The notes under the pieces: model-generated
What the model saw: only the letters and a program-made list of their open reading frames with translations
Told to the model about the DNA's origin: nothing
The model's database searches: none
Source of the DNA: Symbiodinium microadriaticum
Lineage: Eukaryota > Sar > Dinophyceae > Suessiales > Symbiodiniaceae
NCBI GenBank assembly: GCA_001939145.1
Contig: LSRX01000425.1
Span: forward strand, 452,860-516,859
Length of the DNA stretch: 64,000 nucleotides
Direction of reading: 5' to 3'
Part shown: piece by piece, positions 1-10,350 of the stretch
How the letters are laid out: every line of letters begins with the position of its first letter
How positions within the stretch are numbered: position 1 is the first letter of the stretch
Position numbers and translations under genes: made by a program

Positions 1-749
1 GGCAATCGCCGCCTTCCTCCATTCTGGTCCGCGACGCCACGAAGCCCAGACCGAAGAAGACCCTTCGGTTCTCGGAGCACGTCGACCACAGATCAATCAG
101 CCCCAGACCCCGGTCCGCATCGGCTCCCGAAAACTCCGGAACCGCAGACAAGCCTCACGGAAAGAAAAGGGCAGCCCAATCCGGGCCGTCCACAGTCACC
201 ACACCCGTGCCGGTGCAGAGCTCTAGCTTTTCGGAGTTCCTGTTCCTCCCACCAGTTCCTGAAAACAAGACAGGGCCACTGTTGTCCAACTTCTTGTTTT
301 CCCCAAACGGCAGCTCAGCTCAGCACGCAGTGCCCGCGATTGAGATGGAGAGCAGCCGCCGAAGCGGGGAGGAGCATCATCCCGGCTGTGACCACCACCA
401 CAGCAGGGATGCCCACCATCACAGCAGTGATGCCCACCGCAGCAGTGAGGCCCACGACCGCGGCAGTGGCTCGATGGTCCATGATTCCTCGCCATGTCAG
501 GCGGGTTGTTTTGAGTCAGTTGCTGAAGTTCGATCAACGCTTGTTCGGATTGAACGCCGGGAGTGTGGTGGTGTTCTGCAGGTTGCTGACCAGATGGCCC
601 GGGAGGCCCACGAGCGCGGCCTGGGGTGCAGCTTGGAGCAGCGTGTCTTGGAGCGAGCCTATTTTCTTTTCCTGAATGGCCACAGCTCTGACGCGGATGA
701 GAACTATTTCACCGCGCTGAGAATCGAGATGACACTCAGCAGCGTGTGA
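1..749 (+). CDS. 3' end of a RuBisCO-array gene: Ser/His-rich C-terminal tail (partial)
   Basis: Two exons, 1-500 and 582-749 (stop 747-749), read in the frame starting at base 3. The protein is open to the window edge, so the gene continues to the left. It begins with the motif [18 protein letters not shown], then a Pro/Ser region, the repeat FSEFLFLPP, and a His-rich run of HHSSDAH-like units. It ends in a short compact domain rich in Ala, Arg and Glu ([19 protein letters not shown]). The tail is a close paralogue of 18766-19771, near-identical over the first 110 bases at DNA level. The intron 501-581 has GC at its 5' end and AG at its 3' end. It is 81 bases long and has no in-frame stop, so retention would keep the frame. 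I infer that the missing upstream part is another RuBisCO-like unit. Function of the tail is unknown. Confidence 0.7.
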   Translation, partial: QSPPSSILVRDATKPRPKKTLRFSEHVDHRSISPRPRSASAPENSGTADKPHGKKRAAQSGPSTVTTPVPVQSSSFSEFLFLPPVPENKTGPLLSNFLFSPNGSSAQHAVPAIEMESSRRSGEEHHPGCDHHHSRDAHHHSSDAHRSSEAHDRGSGSMVHDSSPCQAGCFESVAEVRSTLVRIERRECGGVLQVADQMAREAHERGLGCSLEQRVLERAYFLFLNGHSSDADENYFTALRIEMTLSSV

Positions 750-1409
750 TTTAGTATTGATTTAGTCTTAAAGGAGCCGATTGCGGAATTCATTCTGCGA
801 AAGATGTGTGACTCCCAGCAAAGACACGTACAAACGAGAAATAATGTGTTGCTTGTTTCCAGTCCCTGCAAACGGTTCAATTAAATTTAGTTACTCAGGC
901 AAACCGGGTTGCCAAAGGTACCTGGTTTGCCGGGGCGTTTTAAGTGATTTCCCTACGCCCAAGGCGACTCTCGCGGCTTCGGCCAGCCCGAGCAAGGGAC
1001 ATCTCGAAAAAAAAAGTTTGGGTAGTGCAGGGGTCTGTCGCGCCGTGAACCGTCTGTGGAGCATCGCTGATGCTTGCAAGCATTACGTGGCACTGCAGCC
1101 TGCCCGTGCGAATTTGTTCAAGACTGCCGCAAGCGGCAATTTAGCTGTGCTCCTCTAGGCCCGTCGTGAAAGCGCTCACGTTGCATTCTTCAGTCTCAGA
1201 TGTTCGTTCGGGATGCCGGAGACGTCGTCGTTGAGACAGCGACGGACTTGGAAAGAAACAACGCAGTCATCGTTAGCGAAGTTGCAATGCCCCCTTGTGT
1301 TCTGAAGGCAGCAAGAGCTTCGAGCAGGAGTGCGCCATCGAATATGACTGATCCGCGACGGAAGTGTGTGGCGTGGAGGGGTGGATGAGCTGCATCAGGG
1401 CTTCTGGGC

Positions 1410-1625
1410 TTCTTGTCTCAGAGAGAGGTCGCGTTCCAGGTAAAATTTCTCCAGGGAAGGTTAAATTGCAGGAGATTTTGGAACTGACGTCGTAATTCAA
1501 AGTCGGACATGAGGGTTTCCACAGGAAGCAATGCACACGAGACTGAGTCCCAGCAATGTCGGTTCCTATGTTGAGGTGCTTTACAGTCTGTGGATGTTCT
1601 GCATGGAGAAGTGAACCACTCCGCC
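1410..1625. repeat. Dispersed repeat, copy 1
   Basis: This stretch matches 4661-4990 in the same orientation and order. Shared blocks include the tct-cagagagag start, the 'tctccagggaag' block, a 'ggaactgatgttgtaattcaaagtcg'-like block (one or two differences between copies), 'gacatgagggt-tccacaggaagcaatgcaca', and 'gaggtgctt-aca-tctgtgga'. Copy 2 has extra sequence between blocks. There are no open frames conserved between copies, so it is probably non-coding repeat or duplicated flank of the tandem array. Confidence 0.6.
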
Positions 1626-3057
1626 ATCGCTTCCCACAGAACCAAGTGCACGTGACATCAAAGGACTGAAATCGACTGGCAGCAGATCATTCCGGAAGCA
1701 TGCTGGAGAGCGAAGCACCATGGCAGCAGTGTGATTTCATCATTGGCAGCCGTAGGTCGAAGTTTTCTCTGTTGGTCGGTGCGTTTGTATTGAAGCGTTT
1801 TGGTCTATTCGAAAAGTTTGTCGTGTTGTAGATGTGGCGCTTGCTTGTAAGCGAGAGCTGTTTATAAACATTTATTACCAGGGCCCCTGTTTATGAATAG
1901 TGGCCACCGCTGCTTGTGCTGGGGCGGCTGGCTTCTTGGAGGCGGGGGAGGGCGTCAAGGGTCCTGGTCCTGGGCTTATGTGGCGAGACTTTCCCCCCCC
2001 CCCCTCGCCCATCCCACCCCACAGCCAACCCCCAAATCACCACGCACCACACACCAATGGACCAAAGCAACAAACTGTCCACCAAGGCACCGACGTGCGC
2101 CGGCACCAATACCACAAACCTTACCACCACTTGCATGTTTGTCAGAAGAACATGTCACGTTCTAGTTGTAGTTTACCACACGACCAAATTTGCTAATGTT
2201 ATCACATGCTGGTATTTACGATGCTTTCGGTGTATCAAGTTGATTGGTGGGTGGTGTGTATTTACACATTTCACGGTTTATGAACAAAGGCTTTGTATAG
2301 GGGTGCGGGGGCTGCTTATAGAAGCATTCCATCCACGTATGGCTCAAGGGTCCAGGCTCCACGTCGGGAGTCGGGAAGTACATCAAGGATTGTCATGAGG
2401 ACGGAGGACCTGGACCACAAGGATTCCGGGGAGCCTAATTAGTGATTAAGCTGAGCTGGATTCTGCCGATATACAACATGACTTGGAGGTTCGCTTTATG
2501 TGACTTGCCTGTACTCTATTTACATATGTTGCTATAGAACGGTGTATATGTGTACACATACACGCACATCCACACTTACATATACCACAATGCGATTGTC
2601 ATTGCGGCTGTGTGTTGCCGTGAAACCCTTCATAGGTAAGCAGTACTGAAAGGCTGCAGCAGAAACCAAGATCTGCGTACGTACCGCCGACAATTTACAC
2701 CCCGGATAAAGTACATGTTGCGACATTACACGCATCGCATGTATGTAAGTCTGTAAGTGTTCCCAATTTGCAGGAATACAGCCTTGCGATTCTCAGTATG
2801 GCTGTGTCTTGTTGCGACGCCGTGACGCCCCTCATCGGTAAATAGTGCTGGAATGCCACGAATTGAGATCGAAGTGAAACGCACAGACACCCACAAAGTC
2901 AAAACATACGGAACTCAGGACACGGACAGGCGGCGCTGCACCTGGCACTACCAGTCGTTCAGGATGTAGAATAAGCGATGCACGCGCGAAGTGCTCTGTA
3001 TGTTTTCATGTCGCTCTGGGGTGGCAGGGTGTGTCCCATGGACTTTGTGCCTGGTGG

Positions 3058-3068
3058 TATTAGTAGTA

Positions 3069-3117
<49 letters not shown>

Positions 3118-3125
3118 TAGTAGTA
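3058..3125. repeat. Trinucleotide microsatellite (GTA/TAG)n
   Basis: About 22 copies of TAG with a few interruptions (agaag, gtggt). Long apparent Ser, Val or Leu runs read from it on both strands are repeat artefacts. Confidence 0.95.
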
Positions 3126-4255
3126 CATGCAACACAGAAACAGGAATGTACGGGCACGTGCGCGCATGCATGCCGGTACTTGTAAACGTGGAAACGTATG
3201 CAACTGCATGTGTGTTCGTGTGCATATACTTGTTATATGTTGCTTTCATGGCCCTTTGTGAGCAAAGGATAGCAAAGGCATATACATACATATATATATA
3301 TACAAAATATATAAACATGTACACACACACACATATAAACACACATACACACAGTGTTAACCCCCCGTGTTGACCCGCACTTGGATCGCATTTGGTGTGC
3401 ATTATTTATTTGTTTGTTCGTTTGTCTGTGTGTGTGTGTGGTATGCGCCCGGCATCGGGCGTCTGTGGGCATTGGAACATGGTGCTCCATTTCATTCTCA
3501 AAGGCGCATAGCATTTTGTTCTGTTGAAGAAGCCGTGGTTTATTCTGCCATATCCCACTCATGATGCATTCGGAAGTCGGGGAGAGTTTGGGGGAGTGAT
3601 CAGGCAAGTTTAGGGCGACAATGTGCATGTAAATGCATGTAAACACAAACAGTTGTGTTTCTATGCTTGTATTATGGAAGACTCTCTGGGAATGTTGAGG
3701 TGTGTCTTGGTCCTTGCCGAAGTAGCATAGTTGGACCTGGATTGGGCTTAGTGAGTTTAGTTCCCCGGTGGACATGCAGACTACATATTTCTGCATCCTG
3801 CACTGTCGCACGTGCCGTCCAGTACCAGTGGTGAGTTCGTGCGTGTGTAAACTCGAGGGGAGTTGCTTGGTGTTCTATTGCCTCCCTAACCCTCGGCTGA
3901 ACTTCGAGTGCGACGGCCAAAAACATGTGTGTGTGTGTGTGTTATTTTGTTCGTGCCAGGAACAGCATAAAGGCTTCTCACAAGTATGTGCCGCCTTAGC
4001 GTGTTCGACCTTCCCTGCGTTTTGATCCGTTGTGTGTATTTAGAGCAGAAACATGTATGGATACAGTTTGTCCATGAATGACGTGCCTGCAATACACCAG
4101 CAGCAACAACAACAACAACAACGACAGGGACCACGGCAAGATAGGACTCTTCCTTGGATCATTTTGCATGCATGTGGGCGTCGTGCAAACACAAGTCAAC
4201 GAAAGCCCATCATTTAGAAACACAGGATCCGCAAGGTTATAGATAGGCCGGCATA

Positions 4256-4450
4256 CTGTAGCAGATCGGAGGTCGCGAAGGCCATCAGATCGTCCAAGAG
4301 ACTGGAGCGAGCAAGCCGTTGCGCAGGACTGGCGGAGTTTCAGAGGGACCATGTTATGGAAATTTGCCCGTCGCTTTGAAAACATAAGTCGCCCAAGCAG
4401 AGCCTTGACATGCGCATGGTGTTCCAGACCGTGCCCCAGGCGGGACGGAC
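4256..4450 (+). pseudogene. Relic of a RuBisCO-array unit
   Basis: Two pieces of the array lie here without intervening exons. Bases 4264-4282 match 16865-16883 exactly over 19 bases, a stretch that encodes PEVAKAM in the third RuBisCO-like unit. Bases 4389-4440 encode SPKQSLDMRMVFQTVPQ, the counterpart of the small 54-base exon at 17960-18013 ([18 protein letters not shown]) and 14551-14604. This piece is followed by the same GC-type donor context (ccccag/gcggga). The RuBisCO barrel exons that should lie between are missing. I read this as a deleted, dead copy of the family. Confidence 0.65.
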
Positions 4451-4660
4451 ACCTCGGCTTGTCGACCTTTGGCCAGCCAACATTCTCTTTTAAGACTGTT
4501 TCCGGCGGCGAGTTCGCATGGGTCCGTCTCATGCGCTCACAGCCACCGACAAAACGGTCTGCGTGTTGGCAGGGCTCACCGGCCGTGGCGCCTCTGCTGC
4601 AGCGTGAGGCTGCGAGACAGGACTGCTAGTATCTTACATGAGTAGTCCTACAGGAGAAGG

Positions 4661-4990
4661 CTCTTCTCTCAGAGAGAGGGCGAGTTCAAGGTGACGCAGG
4701 AACTGCCGCTGTAAAGTCATGAGGTTCCAGGGATTCTTTCAAGCACAAGCAAGCCCAACATACATCCGATATTTTTGCACAGAAAATCTCTCCAGGGAAG
4801 AGGGAGGACCAGGAGTGAACTGGCAAGGGATTCTGGAACTGATGTTGTAATTCAAAGTCGCAACTAATTTAGACATGAGGGTCTCCACAGGAAGCAATGC
4901 ACATATGACTGAACCCGAGCAACGTCGGAGCGTGCATTGAGGTGCTTCACAATCTGTGGACGTCCTGCTTGGAGAACTGAACCACTCCTT
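4661..4990. repeat. Dispersed repeat, copy 2
   Basis: Partner of the stretch at 1410-1625, with the same block order and additional sequence inserted between blocks. It directly follows the RuBisCO relic, so it may be flank that was copied together with an array unit. Confidence 0.6.
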
Positions 4991-5502
4991 TCAATTCCCA
5001 CCCGAGCAGGGGATGTGCTCAAGCTGAAGCGCCTCAGATGCAAGCGATACCGACATGGATGGAATCATTTACTAATCGTCTCTTGTCAGCTACCTGTACA
5101 GCTGTCGCCACTCTATCCGTGCCGGCGGCACAAGGCGTGCTCACGTCGCAGTTGAGTGAGCTCTTTTCTTTCAGCCTGCGTTGTGAGGATTGACTACGCA
5201 CGGGCTGAGCTGAAAGGCCAACGGCTCTGGGACGCGGGCTCTGACGGCCGCAGGGCATTGAAAGTGCTGTTCAGTCAGTCCGAGAGTTCGTTCGCTGCTT
5301 GCACATTGCCATATCCACCTTGGCACCTTCTCCTCGTGTACGCGATCTGCCACCGCCTCTGCTCAAAGAGCCTCTCTCTCGAGACATCCCGTGGTTTCAG
5401 AAGATACCCGAAGCTAACATCCCCACTTGTGTAGTGGTTGCATAGCGACTCTGCCAGTGAGGATTGTCTATAGGCCAGAGAGTGTAGGGCTGCCACTCCA
5501 TC

Positions 5503-8500
5503 ATGGAGACATTGGGAGATGCGCTCGCAAGGCGCAGATCCAAAGTGGAGGTGCCGCAATGCTGTTTCGACGGCTACGGCCTGGAACAAGTGGGCTCAAA
5601 AGGATCCGCTCCCGAATCCTGTCCCGCTGGACCGGTGGAGGAGTCCAGGACGGATGCGGAGGTTTCCGCCAAGATGAACGACGAGGAGGAGGACGAGTAC
5701 TCCGAGTACTCGGATGAATACTCTTCGGAAGGCTCCGGTGAGGAGCATGTTGATGTGCCGAGCACCGGGGCAAACAAGGATGTCCTCAACGAAGAGGATG
5801 AGTATTCCGATGAATCCGGATCTGAGGGTCTGGAGGGCGAGGAAAGTGAAGAAGAGTACTCCGACGAGTATTCAGAGGACGAGTACTCCGAAATCTCTGC
5901 CGATGAGACCAGCGGCGCCAACAAAGAGGCTGAGAAGGAAGAGTCGCGAGAGGGAGACCCCGCTAAGCCAGCCCCTCCGTGTGATGCGAACCAAGAAGCC
6001 AAAAACACTGACAAGGACTCTGTGCTTGGTTGAACTTTCTTGCTCTTGGCCAGGGCAAGTTCGACGTGTGGTTCTTGTCGCATCCATGGCCAGTGCTGCT
6101 TGTGCTGATCTTGCTGCTGCGTTGCGACTACTTTCGCTACAGGACTAGTACTGGCATTGCAGGGCTATTGTCCTAGCTCTTCTTCCATATCTGCTGCTGA
6201 TGCTGCCATATGGCCCTGCTACTTGGTCTATGATTGCTTCCTCCTGTTGCTAGCTCCGACTATGATTCACGCTTCTTTCAGTGAGCTGGGGCTACCTACT
6301 TTTGCCACATCCACTCAAACTGATGACGTCGGCCATCGTCTGTCAGTTTAGTTCCCGCCAGGTGCAGGCTTCGGGTACAAACCTCTAGTGATGGAAGCTT
6401 TCCAGCACGGACTCGCTTGGCTGAGCACCTGTCCGAGCCCCAACCCCGACCGTCGTGTTGAAAGCCCCGAGCCTGAAGCCTTCAAGCCGGCGACCAAGCC
6501 ACAGCAGTGCAAGCCCGCAGCCAAGTCCCACACCACGGCAGTCCGCCCGAAACTCTAAGCCTAGCCAAATCCACATCCCAAACCCAGAGCAGTGCAAAGC
6601 AAAAAATGCCCACAACACCCGGAGAATCCCGGAGACCAAAGCCTCAGAGGAGTGCGCTCACTTCTTGAGAAAAGCCAGCAACACAACATCAAGAACAGCA
6701 CGAACACACGGTTTCGCCCGCAGGCGGCGCATTTAAACACAAAAACTGGCTGCAGCACATCGCCCACCAACAGCCAAAACCAACGTAAATCCTGCGTTTC
6801 GAGTCAACGCAAGGACAATAAGACACCTGTGCGGGAGTGCTGTACCTCCTGTGCCTTGCCTTCTCGTAGGACACTGGCTCGGCGGAGAAAGAAGGACGTT
6901 CCCCCCAAGGCTCCGGTGAGGAACGTCTCGATGTGTCGAGCACCGGCGCCAACAAGGAGGTCCTCAAAGAAGATGAGGAGTACTTGCATGCCGAGGACAG
7001 TGAAGACGGCGAGTACTCGGACGAGGAGGAGTGTTCGTCGCAACACTCCGTGGCTGAGTACAAAGATGTGATGGCCAGTGGGCCAAAAGCAGATGAGGCC
7101 AGCGGCGCGAATGAAGAGGCCGAGAAGGAGGAGCCAGCAGAGATTGTATCAAAAGTCTCCGTGCGGGAGGGTGGAGACTGCATGTGTCCAGCCCCTCCAT
7201 GCGACTTGCAAGAGCCTGAAGCCTTCAAGCCGGCGACCAAGCCACAGCAGTGCAAGCCCGCAGCCAAGTCCCACACCACGGCAGTCCGCCCGAAACTCTA
7301 AGCCTAGCCAAATCCACATCCCAAACCCAGAGCAGTGCAAAGCAAAAAATGCCCACAACACCCGGAGAATCCCGGAGACCAAAAGCCTCAGAGGAGTGCA
7401 CTCACTTCTTGAGAAAAGCCAGCAACACAACATCAAGAACAGCACGAACACACGGTTTCGCCCGCATGCGGCGCATTTAAACACAAAAACTGGCTGCAGC
7501 ACATCGCCCACCAACAGCCAAAACCAACGTAAATCCTGCGTTTCGAGTCAACGCAAGGACAATAAGACACCTGTGCGGGAGTGCTGTACCTCCTGTGCCT
7601 TGCCTTCTCGTAGGACACTGGCTCGGCGGAGAAAGAAGGACGTTCCCCCCAAGGCTCCGGTGAGGAACGTCTCGATGTGTCGAGCAGCGGCGCCAACAAG
7701 GAGGTCCTCAAAGAAGATGAGGAGTATTTGCATGCCGAGGACAGTGAAGACAGCGAGTACTCGGACGAGGAGGAGTGTTCGTCGCAACACTCCGTGGCTG
7801 AGTACAACGACGTGGCAGAGGAAGGTGATGCTAGCGAGGTTGATGAGCAGTCGTCACAACACTCCGTGGCTGAGTACAATGATATGATTGCAAGTGGACC
7901 AGAGGCAGATGCAACCGAGGAGGCTGAGAAGAAGGAGCCGCCAGAGATCGGTTCGAAAGTAGACGGTGAAGACCATGGGAGTCCAGACCCGACGAACCCA
8001 AATCCTGTGTGTGGCTCGCAACATGAAGTCGGTGATGCCGAGGGTGATGAGCAGTCCTCACAACACTCCGTCGCTGAGCACTATGGTGCAGTCACCAGTG
8101 GGGTAGACCCCGCGAGCCCTGTGAGTGATTCGCGGGAGGAGGTACGTGATGCCGAGGTTGATGAGCATTCGTCACACCACTCCACGGCTGAGTATCATGA
8201 TGTGATGGGAAGCGAGGCGACGGCAGATGCAAATGAGGAGGCCGAGAAGAACGAGTCGCTAGAGATCGCTTCGAAAGATGGTGAAGACCATGCTGCTAAC
8301 CCGGATCCTGTGAGTGATTCGCAGGAGGAGGTGCGTGATGCCGAGGTTGATGAGCATTCGTCACACCACTCGGCTGAGTATCATGACGTGATGGGAAGCG
8401 AGGCAGAGGCAGATGATGCCAGTGGCCCAAAGGAAGGGGCTGAGAAGGAGGAGCCCGCCGACATCACATCAAATGTAGAACACGATGGCGGGTACCCTGA

Positions 8501-9788
8501 AGCAACATCAGGGACTTCCCACTCAGCCCAGTCACACCTACCACAGGTTTTTGACATTGGCTCCCCGAAGGCTGACGAGCCGGGTGCCGAGGAAGCAACC
8601 GATGAGGCGGCAGCTGCAGCGGAGGAGGAGCCTGCCGTTGGCTTGATTGTTTGTCGTGTAGCTTTGCTATAGGCGTGGGTCCTGTGTGTGCGCTTTCCTG
8701 TCGGACAGGACGATAAAATTCTGGCTCCCCACCTCGACGAGGAGCATCTCGATGTGCCAAGCACCGGGGCCACCAAGCTCCACCAAGAGTGTGAGGATCC
8801 GGACGAATCCGGATCCGAATGCTCAGACGAGTGTTCAGATGAGGATTCGGAAGCCTCTGCAGATGTGGTCGGCGGTCCGGATGAAGAGGCTGAGAAGGTG
8901 GAATCCATGGAGATCATGTTGAAAGTTGACGTTCCGGACTGCGATGGAGGTCCAGGCCCCTCGAACCTCGATCCTCCGGCGACTGCCCAGCAGAGCGCGG
9001 GTTTGCCCGAGTTTTTTGACATCGGTTCTATGGATGATTCAGCACCAGAGGCTGATGAGCCTAGTGAACCAAAGGCCAAGGCTGCACAGGCTGCGGAAGC
9101 CGCAGCTGCGGAGGCAAAAGCTGCGGAGGCAGCAGCTGCACAGGCAGTGGCAGAGCTGGAGGAGGCAGCGGCTGCGGAGGCGCGGCAAAAGCGAGGGCGC
9201 AGACAGACGAGTTGATGAGTTCTTATTGACGTAAATGCTGAATTCGTAGTTCTACCTCGGTAGGTGTGGGTTATTGCGGGTTCTTTGGCCCTGTCCTGTC
9301 AGACAGGACGCTGGTTCAGTGGAGGGCCAAGAGCCTGGCAATGCAACAGTTCCTACACTTCCTACCACGCTCTCAGGGGAGGCTCCCAAAACATCCAGCC
9401 AACACTCCGCAGCGCCGAATTCTGGCCTTGCCGAGTTCTTCGAAATCGGCTCAGCAGCTGGCGAATCAGAGGAAGATGCTCGCGAGACCGAGATTGCAAG
9501 TCCCTCGAGATCAACAAAGGACCTTCTTTGTGAAATCTTTCAGCCATGGTGGTTCTTGGACTCTTTGCCCGTAGGGACAGCTTCCAGCGGCATGCTTTTG
9601 TTCAGTCTGCGCAGGAAATCGGATGGCGGGTGGTTGAGGAAGATGATCGTGAGGCCGACCTTTCCAGCTCGGACACCCCGCAGGCCCACCCGATTCAGAT
9701 GAGTTCTCCAGAGAGGTCTCCAAAATCGCGGGTGATTTCTGATCATTCTGAGCAGGAAGCCGGCCGCCCTGGCGAGAGCGCTCAGCAG
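5503..9788 (+). CDS. Acidic low-complexity protein, seven exons, possible N-terminal part of the RuBisCO-like polyprotein
   Basis: Exons by phase: 5503-6021, 6406-6540 (start tentative), 6870-7283, 7614-8636, 8709 to about 9190 (donor unresolved), 9307-9570 and 9615-9788. All resolved junctions are phase 0. The start at 5503 (METLGDALARR) is the first Met of the open frame; an upstream exon is possible. The protein is disordered and rich in Asp, Glu, Ser and Tyr. Repeated elements are EYSDEYS, DVPSTGANK or DVSSTGANK, SSQHSVAEY, and a hydrophobic motif of form FFDIGS (three copies at about 8549, 9013 and 9435). Exon 5 ends in an Ala/Glu-rich helix. The last exon ends ...GESAQQ before a GA-type donor. 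I recognise no known family. The short distance and shared orientation suggest it continues into the RuBisCO-like units downstream, but I did not find the connecting exon. Confidence 0.65.
6470..7794 (+). repeat. Tandem duplication of an intron-exon segment
   Basis: Bases 6470-7050 are repeated at 7213-7794 with an offset of 743-744 and almost no changes (for example ccaaagcc against ccaaaagcc, and a few substitutions). Each copy carries the end of one exon (PEAFKPATKPQQ), a whole intron of 329-330 bases ending ttctcgtag, and the start of the next exon (DTGSAEKEGRSP). The duplication adds one acidic exon in frame. Confidence 0.9.
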
Positions 9789-9819
9789 GACTTTCTTGGC
9801 TTTCTGTTTGTGTTTCCGC

Positions 9820-9918
9820 TGCTGTTATTGTTGTTGTTGGTGGTGGTGGCGGTGGTGGCGGTGGTGGTGGTGGTGGTCGGTGGCTGCGGCTGCTGCTGTT
9901 GCTGTTGGTCTTAGCGTT
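9820..9918. repeat. Trinucleotide-rich tract (GTT/GGT/GCT)
   Basis: Runs of TTG, GGT and GCT triplets within the inferred intron after the last acidic exon. Apparent Pro-rich or Cys-rich frames over it are not genes. Confidence 0.85.
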
Positions 9919-10350
9919 GGTGTTGGTGTGAGAGTTCTGCAGGCAGTGGCAGGATATCACCCCTCGCTGCAGTCCAGAGCCCTAGGATTGTAAAAACCAG
10001 CGCCCTATCCTGCCCTGTCAAGTCCTGTCGGAGGCCCCTCTGACGGATCAGCTTTAGAGATTCTAGGTCATGAAGAAAGCAGCATGTTCCGCATAGAATA
10101 CGGCCCCTGACACAATTGAAGACGTTGGCTGTTTCCTGCAGGAGGATTCCCCGATCATGGAACGCAAGGCATCCTAGCAGCAGTGGACAGGAGTCATCTT
10201 GGACATGAGTTGCAGCCATAGCCCTTGAATTTGCCAGGTGAGTGACCATTACAGTGTTTATGGGGACCTGTACTTTGATGAAGACAATCTGATCCGGAGT
10301 TTTGGCTTATGTAATCTTGAAAGTGCATGCAAGAGACCTGATCCCAGTTG

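Larger units (their letters stand above)
750..4250. other. Gene-poor spacer
   Basis: I see no convincing gene. Open frames here are short or made of simple repeats. Contents: a C-rich run near 1988-2002; two related stretches at about 2590-2670 and 2786-2870 that look like an old imperfect duplication; many GT/CA-rich and TA-rich tracts between 3190 and 3960; a CAA run at 4102-4121; and one half of a dispersed repeat pair at about 1410-1625. Confidence 0.6.

Noticed and set aside
2328..2348. tggctcaag preceded by cacgta, spliced-leader-like
   Set aside because: Only the last nine bases match and no gene follows.
2948..3402. Open frames with long Leu, Ser, Val or Thr runs
   Set aside because: They are readings of the TAG microsatellite and nearby GT/CA tracts, present in several frames on both strands.
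5574..6083. Minus-strand Ser/Tyr-rich frame of 169 codons
   Set aside because: It is the shadow of the acidic EYSDEYS-coding exon on the plus strand.
9511..9960. Minus-strand frame with a poly-Pro run
   Set aside because: It overlaps the GGT/GTT tract and the reverse of a plus-strand exon; no independent coding sign.
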